This document shows, piece after piece, positions 43,553-52,429 of a DNA stretch of 64,000 bases (its first letter is position 1; each line of letters starts with the position of its first letter). The notes under the pieces were generated by a model. That model had not been told where the DNA came from, made no database searches, and saw nothing but the letters and a program-made list of their open reading frames with translations. The position numbers were made by a program, and so were the translations under genes. Source of the DNA: Chloroflexota bacterium (GTDB lineage Bacteria > Chloroflexota > Ktedonobacteria > Ktedonobacterales > JADMIN01); assembly GCA_021323855.1 (NCBI GenBank), contig JAJPKE010000017.1, positions 1-64,000 of the forward strand, read 5' to 3'.

Positions 43553-44371
43553 CTATGGCATCCACCAGTGGAAGGCCAGCGGCTTCGCGGGGTCGCCGGT
43601 GAAGAGACCGCGCCGCGTGCGCAGGCTGACGCCGAGATGGCGGAATTTGCAGGTGGTGAAGAAGTCGTCGAGCAGCAGGCACCGCGCCCGGTCCGAGGCG
43701 CTATAGCGGGCGGTGGGATCATTCTCATCCGGCGGGACCAGAGAGAGGCCTCGTAGTTCTGGTGGGTCGCAGAGCCAGCGTTCGTAGAGGTCGTAGCCGT
43801 CGCGCGAATAGACGGCAAGCCCGGCGAAGAGATCGGCAAGTTGGATCAGCGGCTGCTCGTGCGAACGGCAGACGGTGACGCTGGCAATCTGTGGCAGGCC
43901 CGCGATCAGCCGCTCCCAGGGCATTGCGCTCTGCTCATCGGGGTAGAGCTGCCAGGAGGCGTCGCTGCCCCAGCGCGCCGGTGTCACCCGCTCCAGCAGC
44001 GCGCGATACATCTTGCGTAGATTGGTGATATGCGGCACGCCTTGCCCTGCGCGTGAGGCGACTTCAGTATCCCAGGTGAGCGCATCCAGGCGCAGCGTCC
44101 CCTGCTGCGCCTGGATGAGCGCCCAATCGAGTAGTTTGGCGGCGGCAAAGCGCGTTCTGGCGCTGCGCACCTTCTCCCACTTGCATTCGGCCACGCCCGA
44201 CGCCTGCAACAGCGCGTCCACCGCCTCACCCAGCGCAGGCGCATCCGCCAGCCGCATGCTCACCATCGCCAGCCCGCGATAGCGCCCGGTGTTATAGTGC
44301 GCCTCATCGGTATACGCCGCAATGAGCCGCTGCTTGTGCGCTGCGCTAGTGGGTGGTGGTATTTCTGGCAT
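43553..44371 (-). CDS. DUF3800-like protein
   Basis: A 272-residue protein resembling DUF3800, an RNase-H-like fold of unknown role often found near mobile or defence genes. The N-terminus has AYTDEAHYNTG, like the DExD/DESG start of the family, and the later part has IQLADLFAGLAVYSRDGYD, like its LADLIAGAV block. Resemblance is by motif only. The ATG at 44371 is chosen over GTG at 44380 since GAAAGGA then sits 10 bases upstream. It is surrounded by hairpin elements but no recognised defence gene. Confidence 0.55.
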   Translation of the reverse strand: MPEIPPPTSAAHKQRLIAAYTDEAHYNTGRYRGLAMVSMRLADAPALGEAVDALLQASGVAECKWEKVRSARTRFAAAKLLDWALIQAQQGTLRLDALTWDTEVASRAGQGVPHITNLRKMYRALLERVTPARWGSDASWQLYPDEQSAMPWERLIAGLPQIASVTVCRSHEQPLIQLADLFAGLAVYSRDGYDLYERWLCDPPELRGLSLVPPDENDPTARYSASDRARCLLLDDFFTTCKFRHLGVSLRTRRGLFTGDPAKPLAFHWWMP

Positions 44372-44448
44372 CGGCGGCACATCCTTTCACACACATTCTC
44401 GCTTTCGCCTGTCTCACGCTCCACTATCCACGAGTACCACGAAGACAC

Positions 44449-44485
44449 AGAGAAGCCCTCCAGCGCAATGCTGGAGGGCTTCTCT
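44449..44485 (-). terminator. Strong hairpin terminator after the 44523 lipoprotein
   Basis: AGAGAAGCCCTCCAGC (44449-44464) pairs perfectly over 16 bases with GCTGGAGGGCTTCTCT (44470-44485) around a 5-base loop. It is 38 bases past the stop codon of the minus-strand lipoprotein at 44523, and downstream in that direction. Confidence 0.7.
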
Positions 44486-44522
44486 ATCTTAACCATCGCC
44501 CTCTCAAGGCACGATTCCGCGC

Positions 44523-45182
44523 CTAGAGCCTGCTATTTACCGTACTCGCGCACTGCTGGAGTTGCGATTCTGTCGCCTGCACGGGCGAAAGGACATCATA
44601 GGTCACGCAATCGAAGAAGAAAGACCCTTCGAGGACGTAAAAGATGTGCTGGGTAAACGTTTGCCCCTGGTAGTTCCCCGACGCCTCAACATATGCCGCC
44701 TGATCGCCAATACCGCTCACCATCGTCAGATTGCTGACGGTAATATGATTCCCGGCTGCCTGGGAGAGCGCGGCCTGAATGTCGCTCTGCGGAATGGGGT
44801 CTGGTCCATTCCAGGGCAGAAACCAGATGACCAGCAGAAAACTCGTCGCGGAGATTTTGTAGTTGCACGCGCCGCCATTGGTTGAGCCAGACAGGTACGG
44901 ATTACCCAATTGAACAGAGGTCGCCGGAGTTGAGGTGGGAATGGCAGCGTTTGCCTCAGCGACGGAAAATAGTTGCGCACACTTGTCCGCCGTCAACGCT
45001 GGCATCGTGGGCTTGGGCTTTGCGGTCGCCGTTGCTGCTGGCCCCGCGTTGTTGGCAGTTGACGAGCCGCCGTTGGAGGTGTTGCCACCGCCGCTGCTAC
45101 ACGCTGCCACTGCGAGCACACTCACCAGCAACAGCCCAACCACTATTTTTCGCCCACCCGTCGCCTGTAACTGACCAAACAT
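44523..45182 (-). CDS. Lipoprotein of unknown function
   Basis: A 219-residue lipoprotein. The signal ends in LAVAACSSGGG, so Cys28 is lipidated. A low-complexity linker (GGGNTSNGGSSTANN, then AATATAKPKP) leads to a folded domain of about 160 residues with three cysteines, in DKCAQLF, GACNYKI and DCVTYDV. DUF3558-like proteins of actinobacteria have a similar layout, but identity is not clear. GGGAGGAT precedes the ATG. Terminator at 44449. Confidence 0.65.
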   Translation of the reverse strand: MFGQLQATGGRKIVVGLLLVSVLAVAACSSGGGNTSNGGSSTANNAGPAATATAKPKPTMPALTADKCAQLFSVAEANAAIPTSTPATSVQLGNPYLSGSTNGGACNYKISATSFLLVIWFLPWNGPDPIPQSDIQAALSQAAGNHITVSNLTMVSGIGDQAAYVEASGNYQGQTFTQHIFYVLEGSFFFDCVTYDVLSPVQATESQLQQCASTVNSRL

Positions 45183-45368
45183 CGCTCATCCTCCCCTGGT
45201 AGTGGATACGGTTGTATCCGCGAAACACCTGCGCGACACGAGCCGCGCAGCCGTTCATTTTTCTCATGGGTTCAGCGTACATGACCAGGCGGCAGGTCGC
45301 TAGAGGCAAAACCACGGAATCACCGGCAGAATTGGAGAAGAGCAAATTATTGTTTTCTGCTCGCGCAT

Positions 45369-45397
45369 TTGGCATACAGTTTCCGAGTTGTTATGCT
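45369..45397 (+). promoter_or_regulatory. Promoter for the cupin gene
   Basis: TTGGCA (45369-45374) and TATGCT (45392-45397) are 17 bases apart, placing the start of transcription near 45404, about 50 bases before the cupin ATG. Confidence 0.5.
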
Positions 45398-45454
45398 GTG
45401 ATCGGAAAGGGAGAAGGAGTTAACATTCATTCAGTGTGAAAGCTGAGGTAAAGG

Positions 45455-45823
45455 ATGAAATACGTTCGATTGTATAGTGATGAGAGTGGCGATTCCCACT
45501 TCGAGGATGTGGAGGTCGAGATGTCTCTGGTTGATATTTCTCCGCCTGCGCCACCGTTAGACGTGTCTGCTCCGATACCCAGCACGAATACGGTGTTCCT
45601 GCACACTCCTGCCGGATGGTATGGCGAGCCGCATCCAGTGGCGGGGCGCATTTTCCTCATCTATCTGACAGGCGAGATGGAAGCGACCGTCAGTGATGGC
45701 GAGGTGCGCCGATTTGGACCGGGCAGCGTTGTACTGGTGGAAGACACTTCTGGCAAGGGACATTCCTCCCGCACGCTCGGCAATGATGACGTGCTTGCCG
45801 TCATGGTGCAACTGGCTGACTGA
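45455..45823 (+). CDS. Cupin domain protein
   Basis: A 122-residue single cupin. The barrel can be followed from FLHTPAGWYGEPHPVAGRIFLIYLTGEMEATVSDGEVRRFGPGSVVLVEDTSGKGHSSRTLG. The metal site of cupins is probably His59 (EPHPV) and the His in GKGHSS; the second motif is typical. Such small cupins may be dioxygenases, isomerases or sugar-binding regulators. The start has GAGGTAAAGG upstream. It stands alone, convergent with the membrane protein at 45909. Confidence 0.8.
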   Translation: MKYVRLYSDESGDSHFEDVEVEMSLVDISPPAPPLDVSAPIPSTNTVFLHTPAGWYGEPHPVAGRIFLIYLTGEMEATVSDGEVRRFGPGSVVLVEDTSGKGHSSRTLGNDDVLAVMVQLAD

Positions 45824-45908
45824 ACATAGTTTGCAGCAGAACAGCTTCTTTCGCCCGTTCTGCTGCTATCTCTCCAACGAGTATGATGGGTCGCAGCCGC
45901 CGTAATTA

Positions 45909-46376
45909 TCACCTAGTTGCCTTCTCTCCCAATCCCCAGACGCCAGCGCGGCGATAAGTGACCCACATCCAGATGGCCAGCCCGACTTCGAGGAGCGCGA
46001 TGACCATGCGATAGAGGCTGTACCACAAGGGAAATGGCTGGGCGAAGATGGATAGGTGGCCGGCCAGTTGCAGCAGCGTCGCGGGTATCTCCAACACCGA
46101 AAGGCCAAAGGCGAGCAGCAGCAACCAGAAGAGCCAGCGCCACTGGCGCAGAACGCCGAAGATCAACACCAAGACAAATATCAGCACAGCGAGGAAGAAC
46201 AGCGTCGTCGCGATGGGATAACGATCATTGGCAGACGGCGTGCCGGAGAGCGCCAGCGTGTAGATATCTGGCTTAACGAGGTAGATGATGACCAGGCTGA
46301 GCGACACCAGAACGAAAAATCCGATAATCGCCAGTTGTAGTCTGCGGGTGCGCGTGTTCTGCTTGTCGGTACGCAT
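45909..46376 (-). CDS. Small membrane protein of unknown function
   Basis: A 155-residue protein with four hydrophobic segments (LQLAIIGFFVLVSLSLVIIYL, ATTLFFLAVLIFVLVLIFGVL, WLFWLLLLAFGLSVLEIPATLL, and YSLYRMVIALLEVGLAIWMWV). The N-terminal tail is basic (MRTDKQNTRTRRL), so it should be cytoplasmic. The ATG at 46376 is the first with AAAGGCAG upstream. It lies downstream of, and on the same strand as, the DHA2 pump gene at 46488. Function unknown. Confidence 0.65.
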   Translation of the reverse strand: MRTDKQNTRTRRLQLAIIGFFVLVSLSLVIIYLVKPDIYTLALSGTPSANDRYPIATTLFFLAVLIFVLVLIFGVLRQWRWLFWLLLLAFGLSVLEIPATLLQLAGHLSIFAQPFPLWYSLYRMVIALLEVGLAIWMWVTYRRAGVWGLGEKATR

Positions 46377-46487
46377 GTACAATCTGCCTTTGGCCCAACG
46401 AGTGGCTCGCGCGTTGGCGCGCTGCCCCACGCACGATGAATTGACAGGAGGCCAATTCATCGCGCGGTTTTAACTGCGGGTTCCCTG

Positions 46488-48125
46488 CTACGCGCTCACG
46501 GCGACCTGTTCGCCTGTGGGTTGTGCCTCGGCAATCTCGCGGCGGCGTCCTGGCAGGAACAGCGCCAGCGCGACGAGGCCCAGCGAGCCGAAGAAGATCA
46601 TCCAGAAGATATGCTGGATGGCCCAGGTTCCCGCCTGCACGGCGATCTGCGTCTCGATGGCCTGCCGCGCCGCCGCCAGCCCTGGCGTGTTCGGCGCGAT
46701 ACCCGCACCCTGGGCCGCCGCACGCAACTGATTGACGAGATCGGTCGCGCGGGTGCGGGTGCTATCTATCAGCACCGTCGTGATGATCGCCACACCGATG
46801 GATGAGAAGATCAGTTTGGTCGAAAGGAACAGCGACGATGCCTTAGCCAGCGCCTCACCCTTCAACGCTTCCAGCGCCAACGTCTGCACGGCGATGTTCA
46901 TCATAGTGAAACTCAGCCCGACGACAAAGAGCCACCAGCGCAGCGCATCCGGCCCGGCGACAGCAGCAATGGCCGAGTGGGTCGTAGCCGCCGCAAGCAT
47001 CTGATTGGCGTCCGCCGTCGGTTGCAGCGTCTGGGCGAACGCCCACGCGCTCAGCGCCGAGAGCGCCGCGCCGATGAAAACCACCCAGCGCGGGCCGATA
47101 GCGCGATAGAGGGCGGCGGCGAGGATTGTCCCCACGAGCGTGCCCAGCCCCAGCGGCACCAGCGCCACCCCAGTGTCGAGCGGTGAGAGATTGGGCATCC
47201 GCACAGACTCGAAGTAGAGCGGCAGCAGCACGAGCAGACCAAAGGTGATGAGCGCAGTCGCCCAGTTGAAGATGCAGCTTACCAGGAAGTCGCGCCGCCC
47301 AAGCTGGCGCAGGTCCAGCGCAGGATCGCGGCTGACGCGCAGCGCATAGAAGGCAAAGATGCCCAGCAGCACCACGCCAGCGCCCAGCAACGCCCAAACG
47401 AGCCAGTAGCCCCAGCCATACAGGTCGCCACCAGGATTGGTCGCCGAGACCGTGCTGGGGTTCGTTTGCGTTACAAGCTTAAAGGCGTAGATGATGGCGA
47501 TGACACCGAGCGTTGAAAGCGCCAGCCCGATATAATCGAAGCGCGCGCCACGCGCCGCCTCTGGCCTATCGAGCGGCAGCACGATCAAGGCCAGCGCCAC
47601 AGCGATGATGCCGACCGGCAGATTCACGAAGAAGATGCTGTGCCAGTTGAAGGTGTCGTTGAGATAGCCGCCGAGGATGGGACCAAAGACCGGCGCCATC
47701 AGGATGGGAATGCCAACGACCGCGCTGGCCCTGGCGCGCTCTTCCTGCGGGAAAGCGTCAAACGCCAGCGCAGGCCCGATTGGCAGCAGCAGACCACCAC
47801 CGACGCCCTGCAAGATGCGGAAGGCGATCAGCCAGCCGATGCTGGGTGAGATGCCACACAGCACAGACCCGATGATAAAGACTGAGATGCCCAGAATGAA
47901 CATCAGCTTGCGGCCAAAGCGATTGGCCAGATAGCCACCGACCGTGACGATGGCGGCGTTCGAGAGAATGAAGCCGGTGATGATCCACTGCGCTGTATTG
48001 ACATCGGTATGCAGCGCATTGCGGATGGGATTGAGCGCGACGGTGACAATGGTGGTATCCAGCACGACGGGAATCAGCCCCAGCGCCACCACCAGCGCGA
48101 TGAGATAGCGATTGGTCTTCTTCAT
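46488..48125 (-). CDS. DHA2-family MFS multidrug efflux transporter (EmrB/QacA type)
   Basis: A 545-residue efflux pump with fourteen hydrophobic segments, longer than the twelve-helix group. Signature pieces: VVLDTTIVTVALNPI (DHA2 motif D1), GGYLANRFGRKLMF (motif A), RILQGVGGGLLLPIGPAL (motif B), and GPILGGYLNDTFNWHSIFFVNLPVG (motif C plus the following FxxNxPxG). The C-terminal 15 residues are polar. AAAGGA lies ahead of the start. The large LuxR regulator lies directly upstream on the same strand (237 bases) and may control it; no direct evidence. Confidence 0.9.
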   Translation of the reverse strand: MKKTNRYLIALVVALGLIPVVLDTTIVTVALNPIRNALHTDVNTAQWIITGFILSNAAIVTVGGYLANRFGRKLMFILGISVFIIGSVLCGISPSIGWLIAFRILQGVGGGLLLPIGPALAFDAFPQEERARASAVVGIPILMAPVFGPILGGYLNDTFNWHSIFFVNLPVGIIAVALALIVLPLDRPEAARGARFDYIGLALSTLGVIAIIYAFKLVTQTNPSTVSATNPGGDLYGWGYWLVWALLGAGVVLLGIFAFYALRVSRDPALDLRQLGRRDFLVSCIFNWATALITFGLLVLLPLYFESVRMPNLSPLDTGVALVPLGLGTLVGTILAAALYRAIGPRWVVFIGAALSALSAWAFAQTLQPTADANQMLAAATTHSAIAAVAGPDALRWWLFVVGLSFTMMNIAVQTLALEALKGEALAKASSLFLSTKLIFSSIGVAIITTVLIDSTRTRATDLVNQLRAAAQGAGIAPNTPGLAAARQAIETQIAVQAGTWAIQHIFWMIFFGSLGLVALALFLPGRRREIAEAQPTGEQVAVSA

Positions 48126-48145
48126 GATAGGTGTCCTTTGGAACT

Positions 48146-48253
48146 ATTCTCGGCTTTGAAAGGCCGGAGCAAGGGCGTGAACGGCTGAAGCCGCCGCGAA
48201 TCGCCCTTGAACTTCAGTTCGGTTTCCGTGCGCCTGCAATTGATTGCCGCGAC
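48146..48253. repeat. Modular hairpin repeat (family B), degenerate copy
   Basis: CGGCTTTGAAAGGCCG near 48151, CGGCTGAAGCCGCCGCG near 48182, ACTTCAGTT near 48211, and TGCAATTGATTGCC (48235-48248). The stem of the last one is again A-T where others have G-C. It lies between the LuxR and DHA2 genes. Confidence 0.6.
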
Positions 48254-48361
48254 TCCAGTGTTTCCGAGAGGGATACTAGCCCCGAACCGGCAGAGCTACC
48301 CCATCCGAAGGGATGGTTTGGGGTATGGTCAAAAGATTGGCGAGGGTGCGGGTGAGGATAC

Positions 48362-51300
48362 TCAGGCGATGAGGTGCAGTTCACGGGCGCGGGTGATGAC
48401 CTGCACACGCCCGGCGACGCCCAGCTTGCGATAGATGTTGGCGACATGCCATTTCACCGTGCTGAGCGCGACGACCAGCTCCTTCGCTATCTGCTCGTTT
48501 GAGCTACCCGCCGCCAGCAGGCGCAAGACATCGAGTTCGCGTGGCGAGAGGGTAATCGAGATGGGGTCAGACGCAGATGGCGCAACAGAGCGGCCAAACG
48601 CTGCAAGCAGCTTATGCGCATAGGCATGCTCGCGCGTGCGCAATGGATAGCTGGCGACATATTTTTCGAGCAGGTCGGCCATTGGCTCGCCTTCATCCAG
48701 GAAGACACGCGCAAAGCCTTCAGGCGCGGCCAGCGCCAGCGCCGCATCCAGGTCACACAGCGCCGTCTCGCCCTCGCCGGACATCCAGCGGGCGCGCGCC
48801 AGTAGCATCCTGGCATCCAGCAGATTGCGCATGCGCCCGGCGCTCCTCGCCGCCTTACAGAGGGCCTCAAGCGTGGTGATGACGCCATCCAGATGGCCCT
48901 CCGCCAATGCGACGCGAGTGAGCGAGAGGTCTTCCAGCTCCCGCAAGAGTTGAAACGTCGTGTTCGGATGTTGCTGTTGCCGGTTGCGGCGCAACATTTC
49001 AGCCCAGTGGGCGGCCTCTGCCACGTTTCCCTGCGCAAGCAACACACGCACCCACATGATCTCCATCTGGATGGCATCCCATGCGGCAAGCTGCTGGGTG
49101 TGAATGAGGTGACGCAGTTCCTCGAAGGTGGCCAGCGCCTCGTCAAAGTTGCCATGCGCCGCCTGCACCATTGCCAGCGAGACAAGACCGTCGTTGACGA
49201 ATTCGGCGCTGCTGAGCGGTCCGGCGACTGCCAGCGCATGCCGCAGGTCATCTTCCGCGCCAGCGAGATCGTTCCATTCGCGGCGTATCTCGCCCAGCAG
49301 GCAATACGCCATTGCTGTAATCGGCAACTCCTGGCCATCCATGCGCGGCACCAGCCGCAACGTCTCGCGGCAAGTCTGCGCCGCGCGATGCAACCGGCCC
49401 TGATACACTTCGATGCCAGCCCTGGTGATAAGTCCGATAAAGGCGACGAGGACATTGCCCGCGCGCAAACTCTCCTCTACCATTCCGGTAAGCGCCTGCG
49501 ACGTTTCAGCAAGGTCTTCGTCGCCCATGACGCCGACGATGTTGACGATCCAGAGCGCCAGCCCGCGCAGCAACTGACTTTCAGGGCGAAGTTGCCTGAG
49601 CGCCTCACCGGCCAGCGCCGCGCCTTTGATAAAGTCTCCGGCAATCAACGTCATGAGGGCACGAATAACGGCAATCTCTCCCTGGACCTCGCTTGCTTCC
49701 TCCTCATTCCTGGCGAGGCGCCGCTCAAGATCATCCAGCAGGAGAACGGCATCAGTTCCCTCACCGCGCAAGATGAGGCTGGTGGTGGAAAGCACGGCGA
49801 GATGTGGATGCGCCAGCATGACATCACGCGGCAACATATGCGCCCAACGACCCAGGCTGGCGATTTCGCCGTGCATGGTGAGCCTGTCGCTCTCGGCCTC
49901 GATCAGCGCCGCTGCCTCATCGTATGCTTTCGCCGCAATGAGATGGCGAATCGCTTCGCCGGTCATGCCCTGCTCACGCAGCCATGCCGCCGCCCGCCGG
50001 TGACACAGGCGCAGCGTATCGGGCGCTGTACGTGCGAGCCGCTCGCGCAGCACTTCGGCAAAGAGATGATGATAGCGATACCACGTTTGCCCGGCGTCCA
50101 GCGGCGTCACGAAGAGATGCGCCTGCATCAGCCGCACGAGCATGGCGGCGCTGTCGCTGCATCCGGTTACGGCGTCGCAGAGGGGACCGATCAGCCGTTC
50201 CAGCACTGAAGTCTGGAGCAGGAACGCTTGCACCTCCGGTGGTTGATGGTCCAGCACTTCAGCAATCAGATAATCGGCGATATAGCGCGGCGTGGTGGCA
50301 GCAGTGGCCGGAATATCCAGCGTATCTCCCTGATTGCCCTGATCGCGCAACGAGAGCGCGGCAAGCTGCAAACCAGCGACCCATCCCTCCGCCTGCCCGC
50401 TGAGCCGCGCCAACTGCTCCTGCGGCAGCGCGAGACGCATCGTCTCGCGCAGGAAACGCCCGGCCTCCTCCGCCGAAAAGCGCAGGTCGGCGGTGTGTAG
50501 TTCAGCGATGCGGCCCTGCGCGCGGAGCCTGCTGAGCGGCAAGGCTGGCTCTGCGCGCGTGGTGATGACGAGATGCAGCGTCGCGGGCGCATGTTCGATG
50601 AGGAACGCCAACCCCTGATCGCTCGCCGGAGTTGCCGCGCGGTGATAATCGTCCAGCACCAGCACCAGCGGCGTTTCTATGTCGGCGAGCGCGTTCACGA
50701 GCGCCGTCAACCCTTGCTCGATGGGCGCGGGGTGTAGCGTTTCCAGCAGACGCCGCGCCAGCGTGGAGACGCCGGGATAGGCTGCATCGAGCGCCGCCAG
50801 CGTATAGCTCCAGAAGCGTACTGGGTCCTGTTCCGCCTCTTCCAGCGAGAGCCAGGCGACCCGCCACCCGCGCAACCGTACCTGCTCGCAGGCCATCAGC
50901 AGCAGCGTCGTCTTGCCGAATCCAGGAGGCGCGCTGATGATGGTGCAGGGGCGCTCAAGACATTCCAGGCAGTGCGCCACTGCCTGCGGACGCTCGATCA
51001 GCGCCGGAACGGGCGGCGGCATGGCAATCTTCGTCGCAATCAGCGGCATTGACCATTCCGCCTGCGTGTGATGAGAAGCATGGTCGTGAGCATGAGTGTG
51101 AATATGAGTGTGAGCGCGACTGGAAGCGCGACTGGAAGGCGCCGATGCTCGCGCCTGGCGGCCATCGGCCTGCGCCAGCGTCGCTGCGGCCTGTTCCAGC
51201 CGTTGCAGCGTCAGGTCCGCCGAGCGACCGAGATAGGTCTTGCGCAACACGCCCTCCTGCTGGCGATAGGCGTACCAGAAGCGGCGCCCTGAACGTTCCT

Positions 51301-51460
51301 CGTGCCGCGCCGTGAAGCTGCCGCCTGCGCCTTCGAACGTGAAGGAGCGCGTGGTATCGAGCCAGGCGAACCATTCGGGCGTTCCTACTGGCACGGCGAG
51401 TATGCCCTCGCTCTTCGGTTGTTGTAGCATGCCTTCATGCACGGCAGGCAGACGCGACAT
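48362..51460 (-). CDS. LuxR-family (MalT-like LAL) transcriptional regulator
   Basis: A 1032-residue regulator of the large ATP-binding LuxR group. N-terminal 110 residues: a small domain common in Chloroflexota regulators (GTPEWFAWLDTTRSFTFEGAGGSFTARHEERSGRRFWYAYRQ...). Then a NACHT-like ATPase with IISAPPGFGKTTLL and LVLVLDDYHRA; then about 400 residues of TPR-like helices; and a C-terminal LuxR helix-turn-helix (about 960-1020): LSPRELDVLRLLAAGSSNEQIAKELVVALSTVKWHVANIYRKLG. It likely binds an inducer and ATP and switches target genes. The start has GAGAGGG upstream. Candidate target: the DHA2 pump at 46488. Confidence 0.9.
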   Translation of the reverse strand: MSRLPAVHEGMLQQPKSEGILAVPVGTPEWFAWLDTTRSFTFEGAGGSFTARHEERSGRRFWYAYRQQEGVLRKTYLGRSADLTLQRLEQAAATLAQADGRQARASAPSSRASSRAHTHIHTHAHDHASHHTQAEWSMPLIATKIAMPPPVPALIERPQAVAHCLECLERPCTIISAPPGFGKTTLLLMACEQVRLRGWRVAWLSLEEAEQDPVRFWSYTLAALDAAYPGVSTLARRLLETLHPAPIEQGLTALVNALADIETPLVLVLDDYHRAATPASDQGLAFLIEHAPATLHLVITTRAEPALPLSRLRAQGRIAELHTADLRFSAEEAGRFLRETMRLALPQEQLARLSGQAEGWVAGLQLAALSLRDQGNQGDTLDIPATAATTPRYIADYLIAEVLDHQPPEVQAFLLQTSVLERLIGPLCDAVTGCSDSAAMLVRLMQAHLFVTPLDAGQTWYRYHHLFAEVLRERLARTAPDTLRLCHRRAAAWLREQGMTGEAIRHLIAAKAYDEAAALIEAESDRLTMHGEIASLGRWAHMLPRDVMLAHPHLAVLSTTSLILRGEGTDAVLLLDDLERRLARNEEEASEVQGEIAVIRALMTLIAGDFIKGAALAGEALRQLRPESQLLRGLALWIVNIVGVMGDEDLAETSQALTGMVEESLRAGNVLVAFIGLITRAGIEVYQGRLHRAAQTCRETLRLVPRMDGQELPITAMAYCLLGEIRREWNDLAGAEDDLRHALAVAGPLSSAEFVNDGLVSLAMVQAAHGNFDEALATFEELRHLIHTQQLAAWDAIQMEIMWVRVLLAQGNVAEAAHWAEMLRRNRQQQHPNTTFQLLRELEDLSLTRVALAEGHLDGVITTLEALCKAARSAGRMRNLLDARMLLARARWMSGEGETALCDLDAALALAAPEGFARVFLDEGEPMADLLEKYVASYPLRTREHAYAHKLLAAFGRSVAPSASDPISITLSPRELDVLRLLAAGSSNEQIAKELVVALSTVKWHVANIYRKLGVAGRVQVITRARELHLIA

Positions 51461-51656
51461 CAGGATAGCCCTCTCATATTTTTGGGTAAGTTTGGGTCTA
51501 GCAGAATTGTATAGCATGGAGCGTGACGCGGCCACTATCCCCAAATCCCCAAATGTACTCAAACTTCTCACCAGGCGCATGTAACAGCGGCGCGTACATT
51601 CTTGCAAAGATCAACCTGGAAGGCATGACACCCACAACATCTGAAGGAGGGAAACG

Positions 51657-52226
51657 ATGCCGAAAGTACGCATGTTGTCATTATTCATCGCTGGATTGGC
51701 ACTGGTGGGACTCATTGTGGCAGGCTGCGGCTCAACGAATGGCGGTGGTGGTCTTTATGGCTCCAACGGCAACACGCCCGCCGCAACCAATACGACTACC
51801 GCAGGCGGAGGCGCGGCAGCGTCGGTCCACACGGCCACCGAGACAGTGCAGGGCAAGTCGGTGACGGCGCTGACGGATGCCAGCGGCAAGACGCTCTACT
51901 ACTTCACGCCCGATAGCGCCAGCAGTTCCGCTTGCACTGGAAGCTGCGCCAGCGCCTGGCCGCCGCTGCTTTCGCCTGGCGGCACGCCAGCCAACACTGC
52001 CAACCTCCCTGGCACGCTTGGGGTCATTAGCGACGCCAATGGGATGCAGGTAGTCTACAACGGGCACCCGCTCTATACCTTCTCTGGCGATACCGGACCC
52101 GATATGACAAACGGTGAGGGCGTCCTCGGCAAGTGGTTCGTCGCGACGACTGACCTACCGGTGCAGAGCAGCGGAGGCGGCGGCAGCGCCACCCCGACCA
52201 CTCCCGGCGGCTACTACTATCATTGA
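51657..52226 (+). CDS. COG4315-type secreted-repeat lipoprotein
   Basis: A 189-residue lipoprotein with signal LIVAGCG (Cys24) and a Gly/Ala/Thr-rich linker. The folded part has two copies of the Yx(F/W/Y)xxD motif found in this predicted lipoprotein family: KTLYYFTPDSASSSACTGSCASAWPPLL and HPLYTFSGDTGPDMTNGEG, which ends in GKWFVATTDL. Function of the family is not established; a role in stress or iron has been suggested in other groups but is not shown. GGAGGG lies upstream. It is divergent from the LuxR regulator, so the two may share control. Confidence 0.85.
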   Translation: MPKVRMLSLFIAGLALVGLIVAGCGSTNGGGGLYGSNGNTPAATNTTTAGGGAAASVHTATETVQGKSVTALTDASGKTLYYFTPDSASSSACTGSCASAWPPLLSPGGTPANTANLPGTLGVISDANGMQVVYNGHPLYTFSGDTGPDMTNGEGVLGKWFVATTDLPVQSSGGGGSATPTTPGGYYYH

Positions 52227-52240
52227 TAATTGTGAGTTGC

Positions 52241-52362
52241 TCACGGCTTTTCAAAGCCACAGGTGATGTTCGCGGCTTTAAAAAGCCGGCGCACGTAACT
52301 GGTGGACTGAAGTCCGTTGGCTTCAGCCTCTTCTGGCGTGCGCCGGCAGTTCACTGCCGCGA
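52241..52362. repeat. Modular hairpin repeat (family B), inverted copy
   Basis: CGGCTTTTCAAAGCCA near 52244, CGGCTTTAAAAAGCCGGCGCACG near 52273, TGGACTGAAGTCCG near 52302, and CGCCGGCAGTTCACTGCCGCG near 52341. It is in the opposite orientation to the copy at 468. It lies between convergent genes. Confidence 0.75.
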
Positions 52363-52375
52363 ATGAGATTGCATG

Positions 52376-52413
52376 ACACCGCCCCTTTCCCATGTGCGAG
52401 AAAGGGGCGGTGT
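52376..52413 (-). terminator. Hairpin terminator after the QueA-like gene
   Basis: ACACCGCCCCTTTC (52376-52389) pairs perfectly over 14 bases with GAAAGGGGCGGTGT (52400-52413) around a 10-base loop. It is 16 bases past the QueA-like stop in the direction of transcription. Poor T-run follows. Confidence 0.6.
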
Positions 52414-52429
52414 TGTCGTGTATATGATG

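Noticed and set aside
44449-44485. 16-bp perfect hairpin considered as a mobile-element end
   Set aside because: Single copy in the window and placed just past a stop codon, so a terminator is simpler.
48893-50209. Plus-strand frame of 438 codons within the LuxR regulator
   Set aside because: Antisense to a well-supported 1032-residue regulator; no motif of its own.
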